From: a bacterium
GTDB lineage: Bacteria; Bdellovibrionota_C; UBA2361; RFPC01
NCBI GenBank assembly: GCA_030428205.1
Contig: JAUIBK010000008.1
Location: 45,306-109,305, forward strand
DNA: 64,000 bases
Direction of reading: 5' to 3'
The notes under the pieces are model-generated. The model saw only the letters and a list, made by a program, of their open reading frames with translations. It was not told where the DNA came from and ran no database searches. The position numbers were made by a program, and so were the translations under genes. Shown in pieces: positions 45,624 through 53,002 of the stretch; within the stretch, counting starts at the first letter, position 1; each line of letters opens with the position of its first letter.

Positions 45624-46424
45624 TTTTTTGAAGTTCAGTTAGCCTTTTTTCAGGGCCCAATTGACCTCTTACTACACCTCGTTAAGCGAGAGGAGCTCTC
45701 TATAGAGACTGTCTCCCTTGCGGAGGTGGCCAATCAGTATCTTGAATGTCTTGAGCAGATGCGTGCATTTGATCTTGAGGTGGCTGGTGAATATCTGGTA
45801 ATTGCAGCGACTCTACTCTCGATCAAGTCGAGCGTACTTCTCGATGAGCCTGTTGAGTTAGTGGAGGATGAAGATGGAAACCTCGTCGATCCTCACGAAG
45901 AGCTCTTGCGAAGGCTCCGTGAAGCTGAGGTGTATAAGGACGGTGCACAAGCTCTTAGCCAACGTTCCTTTTATGGCATTGATGTTTTTTCTCCTCCCTC
46001 GCTTCTCTCGAAAGTCAAAGCACCTCCCGCAGAGATTAAAGACCACGATCCACTTTTGCTTGGGAAAGCCTTTAAGAAGATTCTCGATAAGCTTAAGGAT
46101 GATTCGCACTCTTACAATATTACGCTAGAGTCTGTCTCGATTGTCGATAGAATGATGGGAGTGCTCTCTGAGTTGAAGAAAGCTACAGGTCCGATAGTTT
46201 TCTATAGGCTCATTCCTGACATGACAAGTCGGGCTTCAGTGATCGGTACTTTTGTGGCTCTACTTGAGCTGTGTAAACGACAGGCTATTTGCGTGCAGCA
46301 AGATGAATCGTTCAATGAGATTGTTGTTCTCCTTGCCTCTGATAAGACCGACGATCTGCAGTTAACCTCTGAGTTTGATACCGTTGTTGCTGGCGGAGTT
46401 GAAGCTGAAACAATGAATGGGTAA
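45597..46424 (+). CDS. scpA: Segregation and condensation protein A
   Basis: ScpA is the kleisin that bridges the SMC heads. The 275-residue protein has the family N-terminus FEVQLAFFQGPIDLLLHLVK, EYLVIAATLLSIKSSVLL, and a C-terminal winged-helix segment with FVALLELCKRQAI. Length is normal. scpB follows 15 bp later, the standard order. The start codon has little RBS support. Confidence 0.95.
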   Translation: MNTAEEYPHFFEVQLAFFQGPIDLLLHLVKREELSIETVSLAEVANQYLECLEQMRAFDLEVAGEYLVIAATLLSIKSSVLLDEPVELVEDEDGNLVDPHEELLRRLREAEVYKDGAQALSQRSFYGIDVFSPPSLLSKVKAPPAEIKDHDPLLLGKAFKKILDKLKDDSHSYNITLESVSIVDRMMGVLSELKKATGPIVFYRLIPDMTSRASVIGTFVALLELCKRQAICVQQDESFNEIVVLLASDKTDDLQLTSEFDTVVAGGVEAETMNG

Positions 46425-46439
46425 AAGAGGAGAGAGAAG

Positions 46440-47228
46440 TTGAGTAACGAAGAACAGATGGAAACTTCCGTAGAAGAAGAGTCTCTAGAAGGACAAAGTG
46501 TTCAAGTTTCAAGCGAAGCCGAGGATGAGCAAGTTGAGCAAGAGGTTGAGCATGAAGAGCTTGATGAGGTTGCTAAGAGCGCGCTCATCGAAGCTGTGAT
46601 TCTTGCCCATGGTGAGCCGATTGGGTTTTCACGACTCAAAGAGGTTTCGGGTATCGAGAAAGATGCTGAGCTCAAAGATATTCTCGAAAGTATTCAGATG
46701 AAATTTGAGCTTGAAGATTCTGGCATTGAGCTTAAGAGCTTTTCTGGTAAGTACCAGTTCCGAACGAAGGGAAGATTCTCTACGTTTCTTCAGAAGCTTA
46801 AATCGGGACGACCACGCAGGTTGAGCCCGCCTGCACTTGAAACGTTAGCAATTATTGCTTACAGGCAGCCGATCGTAAAAAGCGATGTTGAGAAGATTCG
46901 TGGCGTTGATGCTACTCCCACTATTAAAACTCTTCTTGAGCGTGGGCTTGTGCGTATTGTTGGCCACCAAGCCACCGTTGGCCAGCCTGCTTTGTATGGA
47001 ACAACGGACAAATTTCTAAGTGTTTTTGGTTTATCCTCTCTCTCTGAGCTTCCGACGTTAAGAGAGCTACGAGAGCTCGATGAAGATCCTGGCGAGCCCG
47101 AAGAGGAGCTTGAAGCACAAGAGGCTGAAGCTCATTTGGAAGAGACTCAGGTTGAGCAAAAATCTCCTGAAGCTTCTGAGGCTCAAGAAGAAGAGCCACA
47201 AGAGCAATTACAAGCTGCCAACTCTTGA
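46440..47228 (+). CDS. scpB: Segregation and condensation protein B
   Basis: ScpB binds ScpA and completes the SMC-ScpAB condensin. The 262-residue protein, starting at a TTG behind GAGGAGAG, has acidic extensions at both ends and a core of two winged helices: IEAVILAHGEPIGFSRLKEV and PPALETLAIIAYRQPIVKSD, which is diagnostic, followed by RGVDATPTIKTLLERGLV. The acidic Glu/Gln-rich C-terminal tail is longer than usual. Confidence 0.95.
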   Translation: MSNEEQMETSVEEESLEGQSVQVSSEAEDEQVEQEVEHEELDEVAKSALIEAVILAHGEPIGFSRLKEVSGIEKDAELKDILESIQMKFELEDSGIELKSFSGKYQFRTKGRFSTFLQKLKSGRPRRLSPPALETLAIIAYRQPIVKSDVEKIRGVDATPTIKTLLERGLVRIVGHQATVGQPALYGTTDKFLSVFGLSSLSELPTLRELRELDEDPGEPEEELEAQEAEAHLEETQVEQKSPEASEAQEEEPQEQLQAANS

Positions 47229-47262
47229 TTAACACCTCTAAAGGTGTGATCCTTGGGCCCTT

Positions 47263-48039
47263 ATGGGCAAGATTCGTATTCAAAAATACCTCTCAGAATG
47301 TGGTGTGGCTTCACGCCGCAAGGCTGAAGAGATGATCCTTGAAGGGCGTGTGCGCCTTAACGACCAAGTTGTCACTGAGCTTGGGGTAAAGATGACTCCA
47401 GGGGTCGATAAGGTCAAAGTTGGCAAGAGATCCGTGAATCCTCCAACTCGTGGTATGATTGTCGTTAATAAACCGAAAGGTGTTGTGACAACAATGTCAG
47501 ATCCAGGCGGAAGGCCAACGATAGCCGAGTTTCTCGATAAGCGAGATCGAGGGTATGTACCTGTCGGGAGACTCGACTACGAATCAACAGGCCTTGTTGT
47601 TCTAACGAACGATGGTGAGCTTGCTCACCGCTTGATGCATCCAAAATTCTCCTTCGAGCGTGTTTATCACGTTCGGGTTTCTGGTAAGCCAACAGAGAAA
47701 ACGCTCCGCCGTATTGATAGGGGAGTACGGCTTGAAGATGGTGTTGTTGCCGCGAAAGTAAAAGTTCTTAGAGGAAATGAAGATTCAACTTGGCTCGAAA
47801 TTAAGATCGGAGTTGGACGCAATCGTATACTCCGCCGTCTCTTTGAGCACCTCCGCCACCCTGTGACAAAGCTTCACCGCGTGTCTCACGGCCCTGTAAA
47901 ACTTGGCAAGCTCCGTATCGGAGACTTTAAACGGCTCACTGATGCTCAATTTTCGAAGATTCGCGAACGTATTTTTGATATGGCCGTACAAGACGGCAAG
48001 AAATCGTCCAAGAAACGGAGAAGGCGCCCCACACGTTGA
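47263..48039 (+). CDS. rluB: 23S rRNA pseudouridine synthase (RluB/RsuA family)
   Basis: It isomerises uridine in rRNA (U2605 in E. coli for RluB). The 258-residue protein has an S4 RNA-binding domain at about 3-50 (IQKYLSECGVASRRKAEEMI) and the catalytic domain with Asp105 in VGRLDYESTGLVVLTNDG; GVGRNRILRRLFEHL is the final motif. A basic tail (KKSSKKRRRRPTR) follows. It is the third gene of the scpA-scpB-rluB operon, an arrangement common in bacteria. Confidence 0.92.
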   Translation: MGKIRIQKYLSECGVASRRKAEEMILEGRVRLNDQVVTELGVKMTPGVDKVKVGKRSVNPPTRGMIVVNKPKGVVTTMSDPGGRPTIAEFLDKRDRGYVPVGRLDYESTGLVVLTNDGELAHRLMHPKFSFERVYHVRVSGKPTEKTLRRIDRGVRLEDGVVAAKVKVLRGNEDSTWLEIKIGVGRNRILRRLFEHLRHPVTKLHRVSHGPVKLGKLRIGDFKRLTDAQFSKIRERIFDMAVQDGKKSSKKRRRRPTR

Positions 48040-48119
48040 ATTGGTGGATTAAGCTTTTCTTTATCATCACTTCTCTGAAAGTCATGTCTTTTTTCTTCAG
48101 ATGCTCAAGAGATTCTCTT

Positions 48120-48225
48120 TATACTAATCTTGTCATGCACCTGAGCAAAGCGCCTCTGTAGAGCATTCTGGCTTAAGTATGCTCCATGTTGTACACTGAA
48201 GTGTATTGGGAGGGGCGTTTTCATT
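48120..48225 (+). ncRNA. Candidate structured small RNA
   Basis: In the 372-bp spacer after rluB a TATACT box (48120) precedes a sequence that folds as a three-way junction: CGCCTC (48151) with GAGGGGCG (48210-48217), GAGCAT (48161) with ATGCTC (48179), and TACACT (48192) with AGTGTA (48200). TTTTCATTT follows at once, as in an intrinsic terminator. No good -35 box is seen and I know no family match, so this is only a structural candidate. The rest of the spacer to 48411 holds nothing I can identify. Confidence 0.3.
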
Positions 48226-48411
48226 TATCTACACACATCTAATCCCTAGCTATTTCAATTCAATTCTTGAGCGCGACGCTCTTGTCTGGGTAGACGACTG
48301 CACTAAAGTACAAAGGTAACTTTGTGGTTCTTCGTCATGCGTTCCCGTTTTTTCGGCAGGCACCACTGCTCTTTTTCGGTTTCTAACGTGCCGTAGGCAC
48401 AAGGATCTTTC

Positions 48412-49185
48412 ATGAATGGTAATCAGATTGGCTTCTGTTTGACGCTGTTCTTGTTCTGGGTAGTTTATCCGCTTTTTGGGGATCTTGTCTTTGAGGCTTC
48501 TTACAGAATAGGATTTTGGTTCTTTTTTCTCGTAGTGATGTACTTCCTGAGTCTGGTTGCGTACTCATCTCAGAACATACTCCTACACCTTCTTATCGCT
48601 TGTTTGTCTGGTCTCTTTGCAAGTTTCTTTACAGACTATAAGACACCATCGCTGAACTATCTGTATTTTCCTATTTCTTACTTTGCGACGTTTTTGTTCT
48701 TTCTTGCGAAGCGAGGGATCCTTGGAGATTGGCCACTGTCCTTGCTCGGTGGTTCGGCGTTAAGCGGTAGTGCGTTCTTCGCATTGCCGATGCTTGGGCT
48801 GTGTGATCCGATCGTTGTAGAGAAAGTCCATGGAAATGAGTTTCGAGTACATGCCTCTCACCCTCTTATGAGTAGTCTGCTTCGTTCCATCGCTGTTGTT
48901 CCTCGTGAAGGAAGTGAAACGTTTCACGCCTCATCAGATACGGTGAGTCTGTCAGGTGTGTTTCATTATTCCGTGAGCAGCGGAGATGATGCGATGGAAT
49001 ACTGGCGACTTGCTGGTCTCGATCGTATTGTACGACAGGAGTTTTTCGACAACTTTTTAAGGAACCGAGGAGCACCCTGGGATACGGAGCGTCTGCGACG
49101 CGATCTTGCACGAGAGATCGCTGAGACCCTAAGAGACACACCATGTGTCTTACTGGGACTATCAATCCAGCTGCATCTGCAGTGA
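48412..49185 (+). CDS. Membrane protein with SPFH/band-7-like C-terminal domain
   Basis: The 257-residue protein begins behind AAGGATCTTTC. The first 130 residues form four hydrophobic helices. The rest is soluble and reads like a short band-7 domain: SDTVSLSGVFHYSVSSGDDA, then a helix with DRIVRQEFFDNFLRN, LRRDLAREIAETL and a closing LLGLSIQLHL, matching the pattern strand-helices-strand with Gly-[IVL] near the end. SPFH proteins scaffold membrane microdomains. The assignment is pattern-based. Confidence 0.6.
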   Translation: MNGNQIGFCLTLFLFWVVYPLFGDLVFEASYRIGFWFFFLVVMYFLSLVAYSSQNILLHLLIACLSGLFASFFTDYKTPSLNYLYFPISYFATFLFFLAKRGILGDWPLSLLGGSALSGSAFFALPMLGLCDPIVVEKVHGNEFRVHASHPLMSSLLRSIAVVPREGSETFHASSDTVSLSGVFHYSVSSGDDAMEYWRLAGLDRIVRQEFFDNFLRNRGAPWDTERLRRDLAREIAETLRDTPCVLLGLSIQLHLQ

Positions 49186-49527
49186 TGGAGACGGGTACGA
49201 CGATTTATTTCGGTTTTGTTCTGTATGGATGTTGCTGCTACTACGTAGCGCCGTCCCGCAGGATAAGAGGATTTGCACAATCTGCAGTCGTCGAGCCCTA
49301 CCTCTGAGAGGTTCTAGGGGTACTTTCTTAAAGTGAAGCGCCACCATAAGAACGCATATCATCTGTCTCTCTGTTATAGGTTCGGCTCGTATATCCGCTC
49401 GTGTCATCTTACATTGACTCTTACTCTGCAAAGCCTCCGAGATGCGTTCTTTTGATTAGGGGTTTGTTCGAAGGTATAATCTCTTAGACTCTTCAATGCT
49501 GGGGATCTCTGTAAATTCTTACTCTCA
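49186..49527. other. Intergenic spacer with no identified feature
   Basis: 342 bp between the SPFH-like gene and the methyltransferase gene. I see short open frames on both strands without RBS or family resemblance, and no strong hairpin. Confidence 0.4.
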
Positions 49528-50601
49528 ATGGCGAACGAAATTATAAGTGATGGCTCTAGCATCCCTGGGCAGAGGGACTATGGTCAGAGATGCCCTGAAA
49601 CAGAACATGTCGATTGCTGCAGGTTTCTTTCGCAGCTAGCTTTACCAACAAAATTTCGATTCAGCGAATCTGACACTCGTGTGGATAACTTATTTGTCGG
49701 AGATTCGGTCCAGTTTGAGTTTCTTTTGGGAGATTTGACCATTCAAGCCAATGGGCCAAGTGCGTTTGCTTGCTTAGATCCTGCACAGCGTCAGGATCTC
49801 TTTAAGTCTTGTAATGTTGTCTTTAACGAGTTGGTTAAGGTCTCAACTGAATTCCCGCATATGGGAAGCGAAATAGAAACGCTAGCACGACTCTTCTTGA
49901 TTCAAGCGGAAGTTGGACTCCGGCGCAACTTTGGTAATGGAAGCTCAAGAACACCAAGTGAGCTATTCAAACGAGTAGAAAAGAGACTCACACGTAAAGT
50001 AAGAGAGTGCATCGCGTTAGCAGATACTATTGACCGGGAAGGAGAGGTTCTCGACTTGGCATGTGGAGGTACCGCTGTTATGGGACTTCTGGCAACAGCG
50101 AGGGGGCAAACAGCTCGAGGTATTGAGATTGGTCATCGTTCAGCGTCATTAGCTCAACGGATCGCGAGTATTCTGGGGAGAGATCTGAGAGTCCAACAGG
50201 GAGATATTCGAGATCTCTCATATAGCGACACACCTCATTGGGTCTCTAAGCATCCGTGTGCAAAGGGTAGGGCATTGCCTGATGAGATACTTGCTCAATG
50301 GGTTGATGATCCTACGGCATGCTCTCTTTCATTAATGCCGTGCTGTCCCGGCAATGCACGGGTATCACTGCCGTTGCACTATTCGACTCACTTAGGGGTG
50401 ACCGAGGAGCGTTGGGATCAACTGAACGCGCTCGCAAGTATCGCTTCTGATACACGAAGTAAGCGTTGGAGCGAGGGAAAAGCAGCTTTTGCGGAGCTCA
50501 ATGAGATTCGAGTAAACTACCTCCAACACTTAGGCATAGATGTACGCGTAGTTGTGGTGAAGGATACCCATTTTGGTGATATTATTTGTGCATCTAAGTA
50601 A
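49528..50601 (+). CDS. SAM-dependent methyltransferase with Cys-Cys motif
   Basis: The 357-residue protein has a Rossmann methyltransferase motif I at about residues 173-182 (EVLDLACGGTAVMG) and an acidic strand-2 end in GIEIGHRS, followed by QQGDIRDLS. Downstream, KHPCAKGRALPDEILAQW and LMPCCPGNA (about 271) match the KHxCG...PCC pattern of the METTL25/Trm44-like methyltransferase group, which acts on RNA. The first 130 residues are a separate helical region. The substrate is unknown. The start has no obvious RBS. Confidence 0.7.
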   Translation: MANEIISDGSSIPGQRDYGQRCPETEHVDCCRFLSQLALPTKFRFSESDTRVDNLFVGDSVQFEFLLGDLTIQANGPSAFACLDPAQRQDLFKSCNVVFNELVKVSTEFPHMGSEIETLARLFLIQAEVGLRRNFGNGSSRTPSELFKRVEKRLTRKVRECIALADTIDREGEVLDLACGGTAVMGLLATARGQTARGIEIGHRSASLAQRIASILGRDLRVQQGDIRDLSYSDTPHWVSKHPCAKGRALPDEILAQWVDDPTACSLSLMPCCPGNARVSLPLHYSTHLGVTEERWDQLNALASIASDTRSKRWSEGKAAFAELNEIRVNYLQHLGIDVRVVVVKDTHFGDIICASK

Positions 50602-50657
50602 GGAGCGGATAGTCTCTAACCGATCGAAGTTGTAGTTGTTTCCTCACTCCGTGTTCC

Positions 50658-50733
50658 GATACCGGTTCGATCCCTGTAGTGTCCAGGGAGGTGAATGTGC
50701 GTTAAGCACAGAGGAACCGCAGGTTCCTGGCCC
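50658..50733 (+). repeat. 76-bp direct repeat with tRNA-3'-end, copy 1
   Basis: Identical over 76 bp to 50987-51062. It starts with ACCGGTTCGATCCCTGTAG and TGTCCA, a slightly mutated sense copy of the T-arm and acceptor end of the tRNA-Ala located at 51084. It continues with two small hairpins, GTGC/GCAC and GGAACC/GGTTCC. Confidence 0.9.
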
Positions 50734-50737
50734 TCGC

Positions 50738-50908
50738 CCGCAGTATTCATGAGTAATCTGCTGCGGAGCTATACCTTGCAAAAATCCTTCACGAATTTGA
50801 AATTTTCGACCTCGGTGTGTTTCAACACACTGTCAGCCGAAATTTTCAAATTCGCTCGTCTTTTCACAATCTATAGCCCCTCGCGACGATGACTCATGAA
50901 TACTGCGG
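50738..50908. repeat. Nested 171-bp palindromic element
   Basis: Outer arms CCGCAGTATTCATGAGT (50738) and ACTCATGAATACTGCGG (50892) are perfect 17-bp inverted repeats. Inside them CGAATTTGAAATTTTCG (50792) pairs with CGAAATTTTCAAATTCG (50838) with a one-base shift, and GTGTGTT pairs with AACACAC (50815-50830) at the apex. No protein is encoded. It lies between the first 76-bp repeat and an antisense fragment of the tRNA-Ala end at 50931-50950. Confidence 0.85.
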
Positions 50909-50986
50909 ACGAGCGGCGAGCGGAAAATAAATGGACCCTACGGGGATCCGGAATTACTTCGTAATCCGCCTCGAAACAGTATCTCT

Positions 50987-51062
50987 GATACCGGTTCGAT
51001 CCCTGTAGTGTCCAGGGAGGTGAATGTGCGTTAAGCACAGAGGAACCGCAGGTTCCTGGCCC
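50987..51062 (+). repeat. 76-bp direct repeat with tRNA-3'-end, copy 2
   Basis: Second identical copy, 329 bp after the first, directly upstream of tRNA-Ala. The stretch GCGGCGAGCGGAAAATAAAT plus GGACCCTAC is also duplicated, at 50922 and 51065, so the duplicated unit includes the tRNA 3' end. Confidence 0.9.
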
Positions 51063-51083
51063 CAGCGGCGAGCGGAAAATAAA

Positions 51084-51156
51084 TGGACCCTACCGGGATC
51101 GAACCGGTGACCTCAACACTGCCAGTGTTGCGCTCTCCCAGCTGAGCTAAGGGCCC
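51084..51156 (-). tRNA. tRNA-Ala (GGC)
   Basis: The minus strand reads GGGCCCT-TA-GCTC..GAGC-G-CAACA-CTGGCAG-TGTTG-AGGTC-ACCGG-TTCGATC-CCGGT-AGGGTCC-A: a complete cloverleaf with anticodon GGC. CCA is not encoded (TTT follows), unlike the other two tRNAs here. Confidence 0.95.
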
Positions 51157-51159
51157 GAA

Positions 51160-51204
51160 GTTAATTTCGTAAGCTCATCCAAAGGATGAGATCGCGAAAT
51201 TAAC
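51160..51204. repeat. Inverted repeat beside tRNA-Ala
   Basis: GTTAATTTCG..GCTCATCC, AAA, GGATGAG..CGAAATTAAC: 10- and 7-bp stems stacked with small internal loops. It is adjacent to the 5' end of the tRNA-Ala gene and could be an upstream promoter or processing structure. Confidence 0.6.
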
Positions 51205-51206
51205 GA

Positions 51207-51240
51207 GTGCTCCGTAGCACCCGAAGGGGCGAAGGAGTAC
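51207..51240. repeat. Shared-loop hairpin 1 (GTAGC...GCGAA type)
   Basis: Stem GTGCTCC / GGAGTAC around GTAGCACCCGAAGGGGCGAA. Same design as hairpins at 51305-51337, 51493-51518 and 51643-51668. Confidence 0.55.
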
Positions 51241-51304
51241 GGGATCGCCAAAAACCTCATCTCGACCTCGCTCTACATCAAAGGTGAAATCTCAAAATGA
51301 ACGA

Positions 51305-51337
51305 GTCCGCCGTAGCCGCACAGGGGCGCAGGAGGAC
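51305..51337. repeat. Shared-loop hairpin 2
   Basis: Stem GTCCGCC / GGAGGAC (one mismatch) around GTAGCCGCACAGGGGCGCA. The remaining sequence between the two tRNAs (51341-51490) is AT-rich with no gene that I can support. Confidence 0.5.
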
Positions 51338-51492
51338 GAAACCACCACAAGGCCAAAGATAATAGATAGAATGACACACAATGTAAAGCCGCCCCCAACA
51401 TTGCAACTAACCACATTCTATACTATTTTCTCTCTGCCAACTTCTCTTCGAGGCACTCATCCCCCTCTTTTCTCAATGTGGAATGGGCTTGC

Positions 51493-51518
51493 CCCGACGA
51501 AGCCTTGGCGAAGTCGGG
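51493..51518. repeat. Shared-loop hairpin 3, overlapping the tRNA-Pro 5' end
   Basis: Stem CCCGAC / GTCGGG around GAAGCCTTGGCGAA. The right arm includes the first four bases of the tRNA-Pro acceptor stem. Confidence 0.5.
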
Positions 51519-51591
51519 CTGTGGCGCAGACTGGTAGCGCGTTCCCTTGGGGTGGGAGAGGTCGGCGGTTCAAATCCGCTCAGCCCGACCA
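51515..51591 (+). tRNA. tRNA-Pro (GGG)
   Basis: CGGGCTG-TG-GCGC..GCGC-G-TTCCC-TTGGGGT-GGGAG-AGGTC-GGCGG-TTCAAAT-CCGCT-CAGCCCG-A-CCA: complete cloverleaf with anticodon GGG and encoded CCA. Confidence 0.95.
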
Positions 51592-51642
51592 TATTTTTCA
51601 ATGAGCATCGAACTTAGCTAGCTAAGTTCGCTTGCGAATTGA

Positions 51643-51668
51643 CCCTCCGTAGCTTCAGCGAAGGAGGG
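51643..51668. repeat. Shared-loop hairpin 4
   Basis: Stem CCCTCC / GGAGGG around GTAGCTTCAGCGAA, downstream of tRNA-Pro. A separate palindrome AACTTAGCTAGCTAAGTT lies just before it at about 51611. Confidence 0.55.
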
Positions 51669-51680
51669 TACTGTTCTAAA

Positions 51681-51699
51681 GGGCTGAGCGGATTTGAAC
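51681..51699 (-). repeat. Inverted 19-bp fragment of the tRNA-Pro 3' end
   Basis: GGGCTGAGCGGATTTGAAC is the exact reverse complement of tRNA-Pro bases 51568-51586 (T arm and acceptor). It overlaps the start of the following gene, whose TTG start codon (51694) lies inside it. Confidence 0.9.
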
Positions 51700-52479
51700 C
51701 TGGACGAATACAAAGACTTTGCTCTCGAACTCCAATCGCTTTGCCGAGAAATCATTCATCAGAAGCTTTCCAAAGATCTCGATATTCAAACCAAAGCAGA
51801 CAAAAGCTTTGTGACAATACTGGATCAGGAGATTGAAAAGTGTTTGCGTCAACAAATCCAAAAGCGCTATCCAAGCCACGGAATTATTGGAGAAGAATTT
51901 GGAGAGCTCAACTCTGATGCTGAGTTTGTGTGGACTCTTGATCCGGTTGATGGAACAGAAGAGCTTGTCTATGGAGTTCCTCTTTGGGGAACTATTATTG
52001 CGCTATTACGAAATAGAAAACCCGTGCTTGGTTTAATAGATCATGCTGCTCTCGATGTTTGTGTTGTTGGAACGAAAGGCGGTGGAGTTTTTTGTAATGG
52101 AAATTTGGTACAACAGTTATCTCCTCTGAGTGAGTCGCCTCGTTGTTATCTTGCTTCTCGACATCAGTTCGCCCGGAGCGTTGATGAGGGGGAGTTGTTC
52201 GAGGATGCTACCCGACTTTTTCCTAATGTTCGCATTTACTGTGCCTGCTATGCCTTTACGAGTATCATTTGTGGCAATGCTGATATTGCGCTAGAGGCGA
52301 ATCTAAAAATTTGGGATCTAGCCGCAGCCGAAGTCCTCATCAAGGAGGTGGGGGGGGAATTCGTCTCGTTTGCGGAGCGAACCTTAGGTGATGGAACACC
52401 TGTCTACAGTGCTGTCTTTGGCAAGAAAGCAGGCGTAGAGAGAGTTCTTGGAGAGGTGGGCATTTGCTCATCACCCTGA
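51694..52479 (+). CDS. Inositol monophosphatase-family phosphatase (possibly histidinol-phosphatase)
   Basis: The 261-residue protein has the full metal site of the family: Glu67/Glu68 in IIGEEFGE, Asp83 and Asp86 in WTLDPVDGTEE, and Asp208 in IWDLAAAEVL. Family members hydrolyse inositol phosphate, histidinol phosphate or PAP. The N-terminus MNLDEYKDFALELQ matches typical family starts, which places the initiation codon at TTG 51694, inside the inverted tRNA-Pro fragment. No good RBS is present. Repeat copy C begins 2 bp after the stop. Confidence 0.85.
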   Translation: MNLDEYKDFALELQSLCREIIHQKLSKDLDIQTKADKSFVTILDQEIEKCLRQQIQKRYPSHGIIGEEFGELNSDAEFVWTLDPVDGTEELVYGVPLWGTIIALLRNRKPVLGLIDHAALDVCVVGTKGGGVFCNGNLVQQLSPLSESPRCYLASRHQFARSVDEGELFEDATRLFPNVRIYCACYAFTSIICGNADIALEANLKIWDLAAAEVLIKEVGGEFVSFAERTLGDGTPVYSAVFGKKAGVERVLGEVGICSSP

Positions 52480-52481
52480 GG

Positions 52482-52731
52482 CATATTCAAAGAGATCGGG
52501 TTTGTCGTAGACAAAGCTGATTTGAGTATGAAAAGCGCTATGCGCTTTTCAAGGCATCCTCGGGGACGCCGCATGGGAAATATGCTGCGTGAGCAGCGAA
52601 TTTCCCTGGGGAAGATAAATAGACCCCGTGCAGAAAAACGCGTGAAAGCGATTAGCTTTCAGACCACCATACGCGGCACAACCAGTCAAAGAGCACGACA
52701 GACCTGATCTTACGGGGTATACCTGTTATCT
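52482..52731 (+). repeat. Multi-hairpin repeat, copy C (diverged)
   Basis: Aligns end to end with copies A and B: GGGTTTGTCG near the left end, GGCATCC/GGACGCC, GGGAAATATGCTGC/GCAGCGAATTTCCC, TGGGGAAGATAAATAGACCC, CGTGAAAGCGATTAGCTTTC, and CGACAGACCTGATCTTACGG then GGTATAC at the right end. Compensated hairpins survive in spite of many substitutions. The left end is 2 bp after a stop codon. The spacer from 52732 to 53002 holds no other feature I recognise. Confidence 0.85.
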
Positions 52732-53002
52732 TCAGGTCTTCAAACTACCCGAGCCATCCCGAAACCACTACTTTTTGAGAAAGACCCCTGTAAGTGGTAT
52801 TCTTTATTCTTGGTGCGATCTCTTTCATTTTTGATGATCCACCCTAGTTCTTTTCTATGCCCTTTCTTATGAGTAGACGAGAGAGATGCGTTGGCCTTAC
52901 GTGATAAGGAAATACGCTCTCGGTCCTCACATTATGGAGTGATGGGCTGAGTTTTATACACTGGGTCACTCTAAGTGCCCTTGTTGAGAAAGGAGCAGCA
53001 AT

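Noticed and set aside
50658..51062. CRISPR-like array at the tRNA-Ala locus
   Set aside because: Only two 76-bp repeats, spaced by 253 bp of palindromic DNA, and no cas genes; spacing and length do not fit CRISPR.
51284..51604. Plus-strand open frame of 106 codons across the tRNA-Pro gene
   Set aside because: It reads through a complete tRNA and several hairpins, has no RBS, and its protein resembles nothing.
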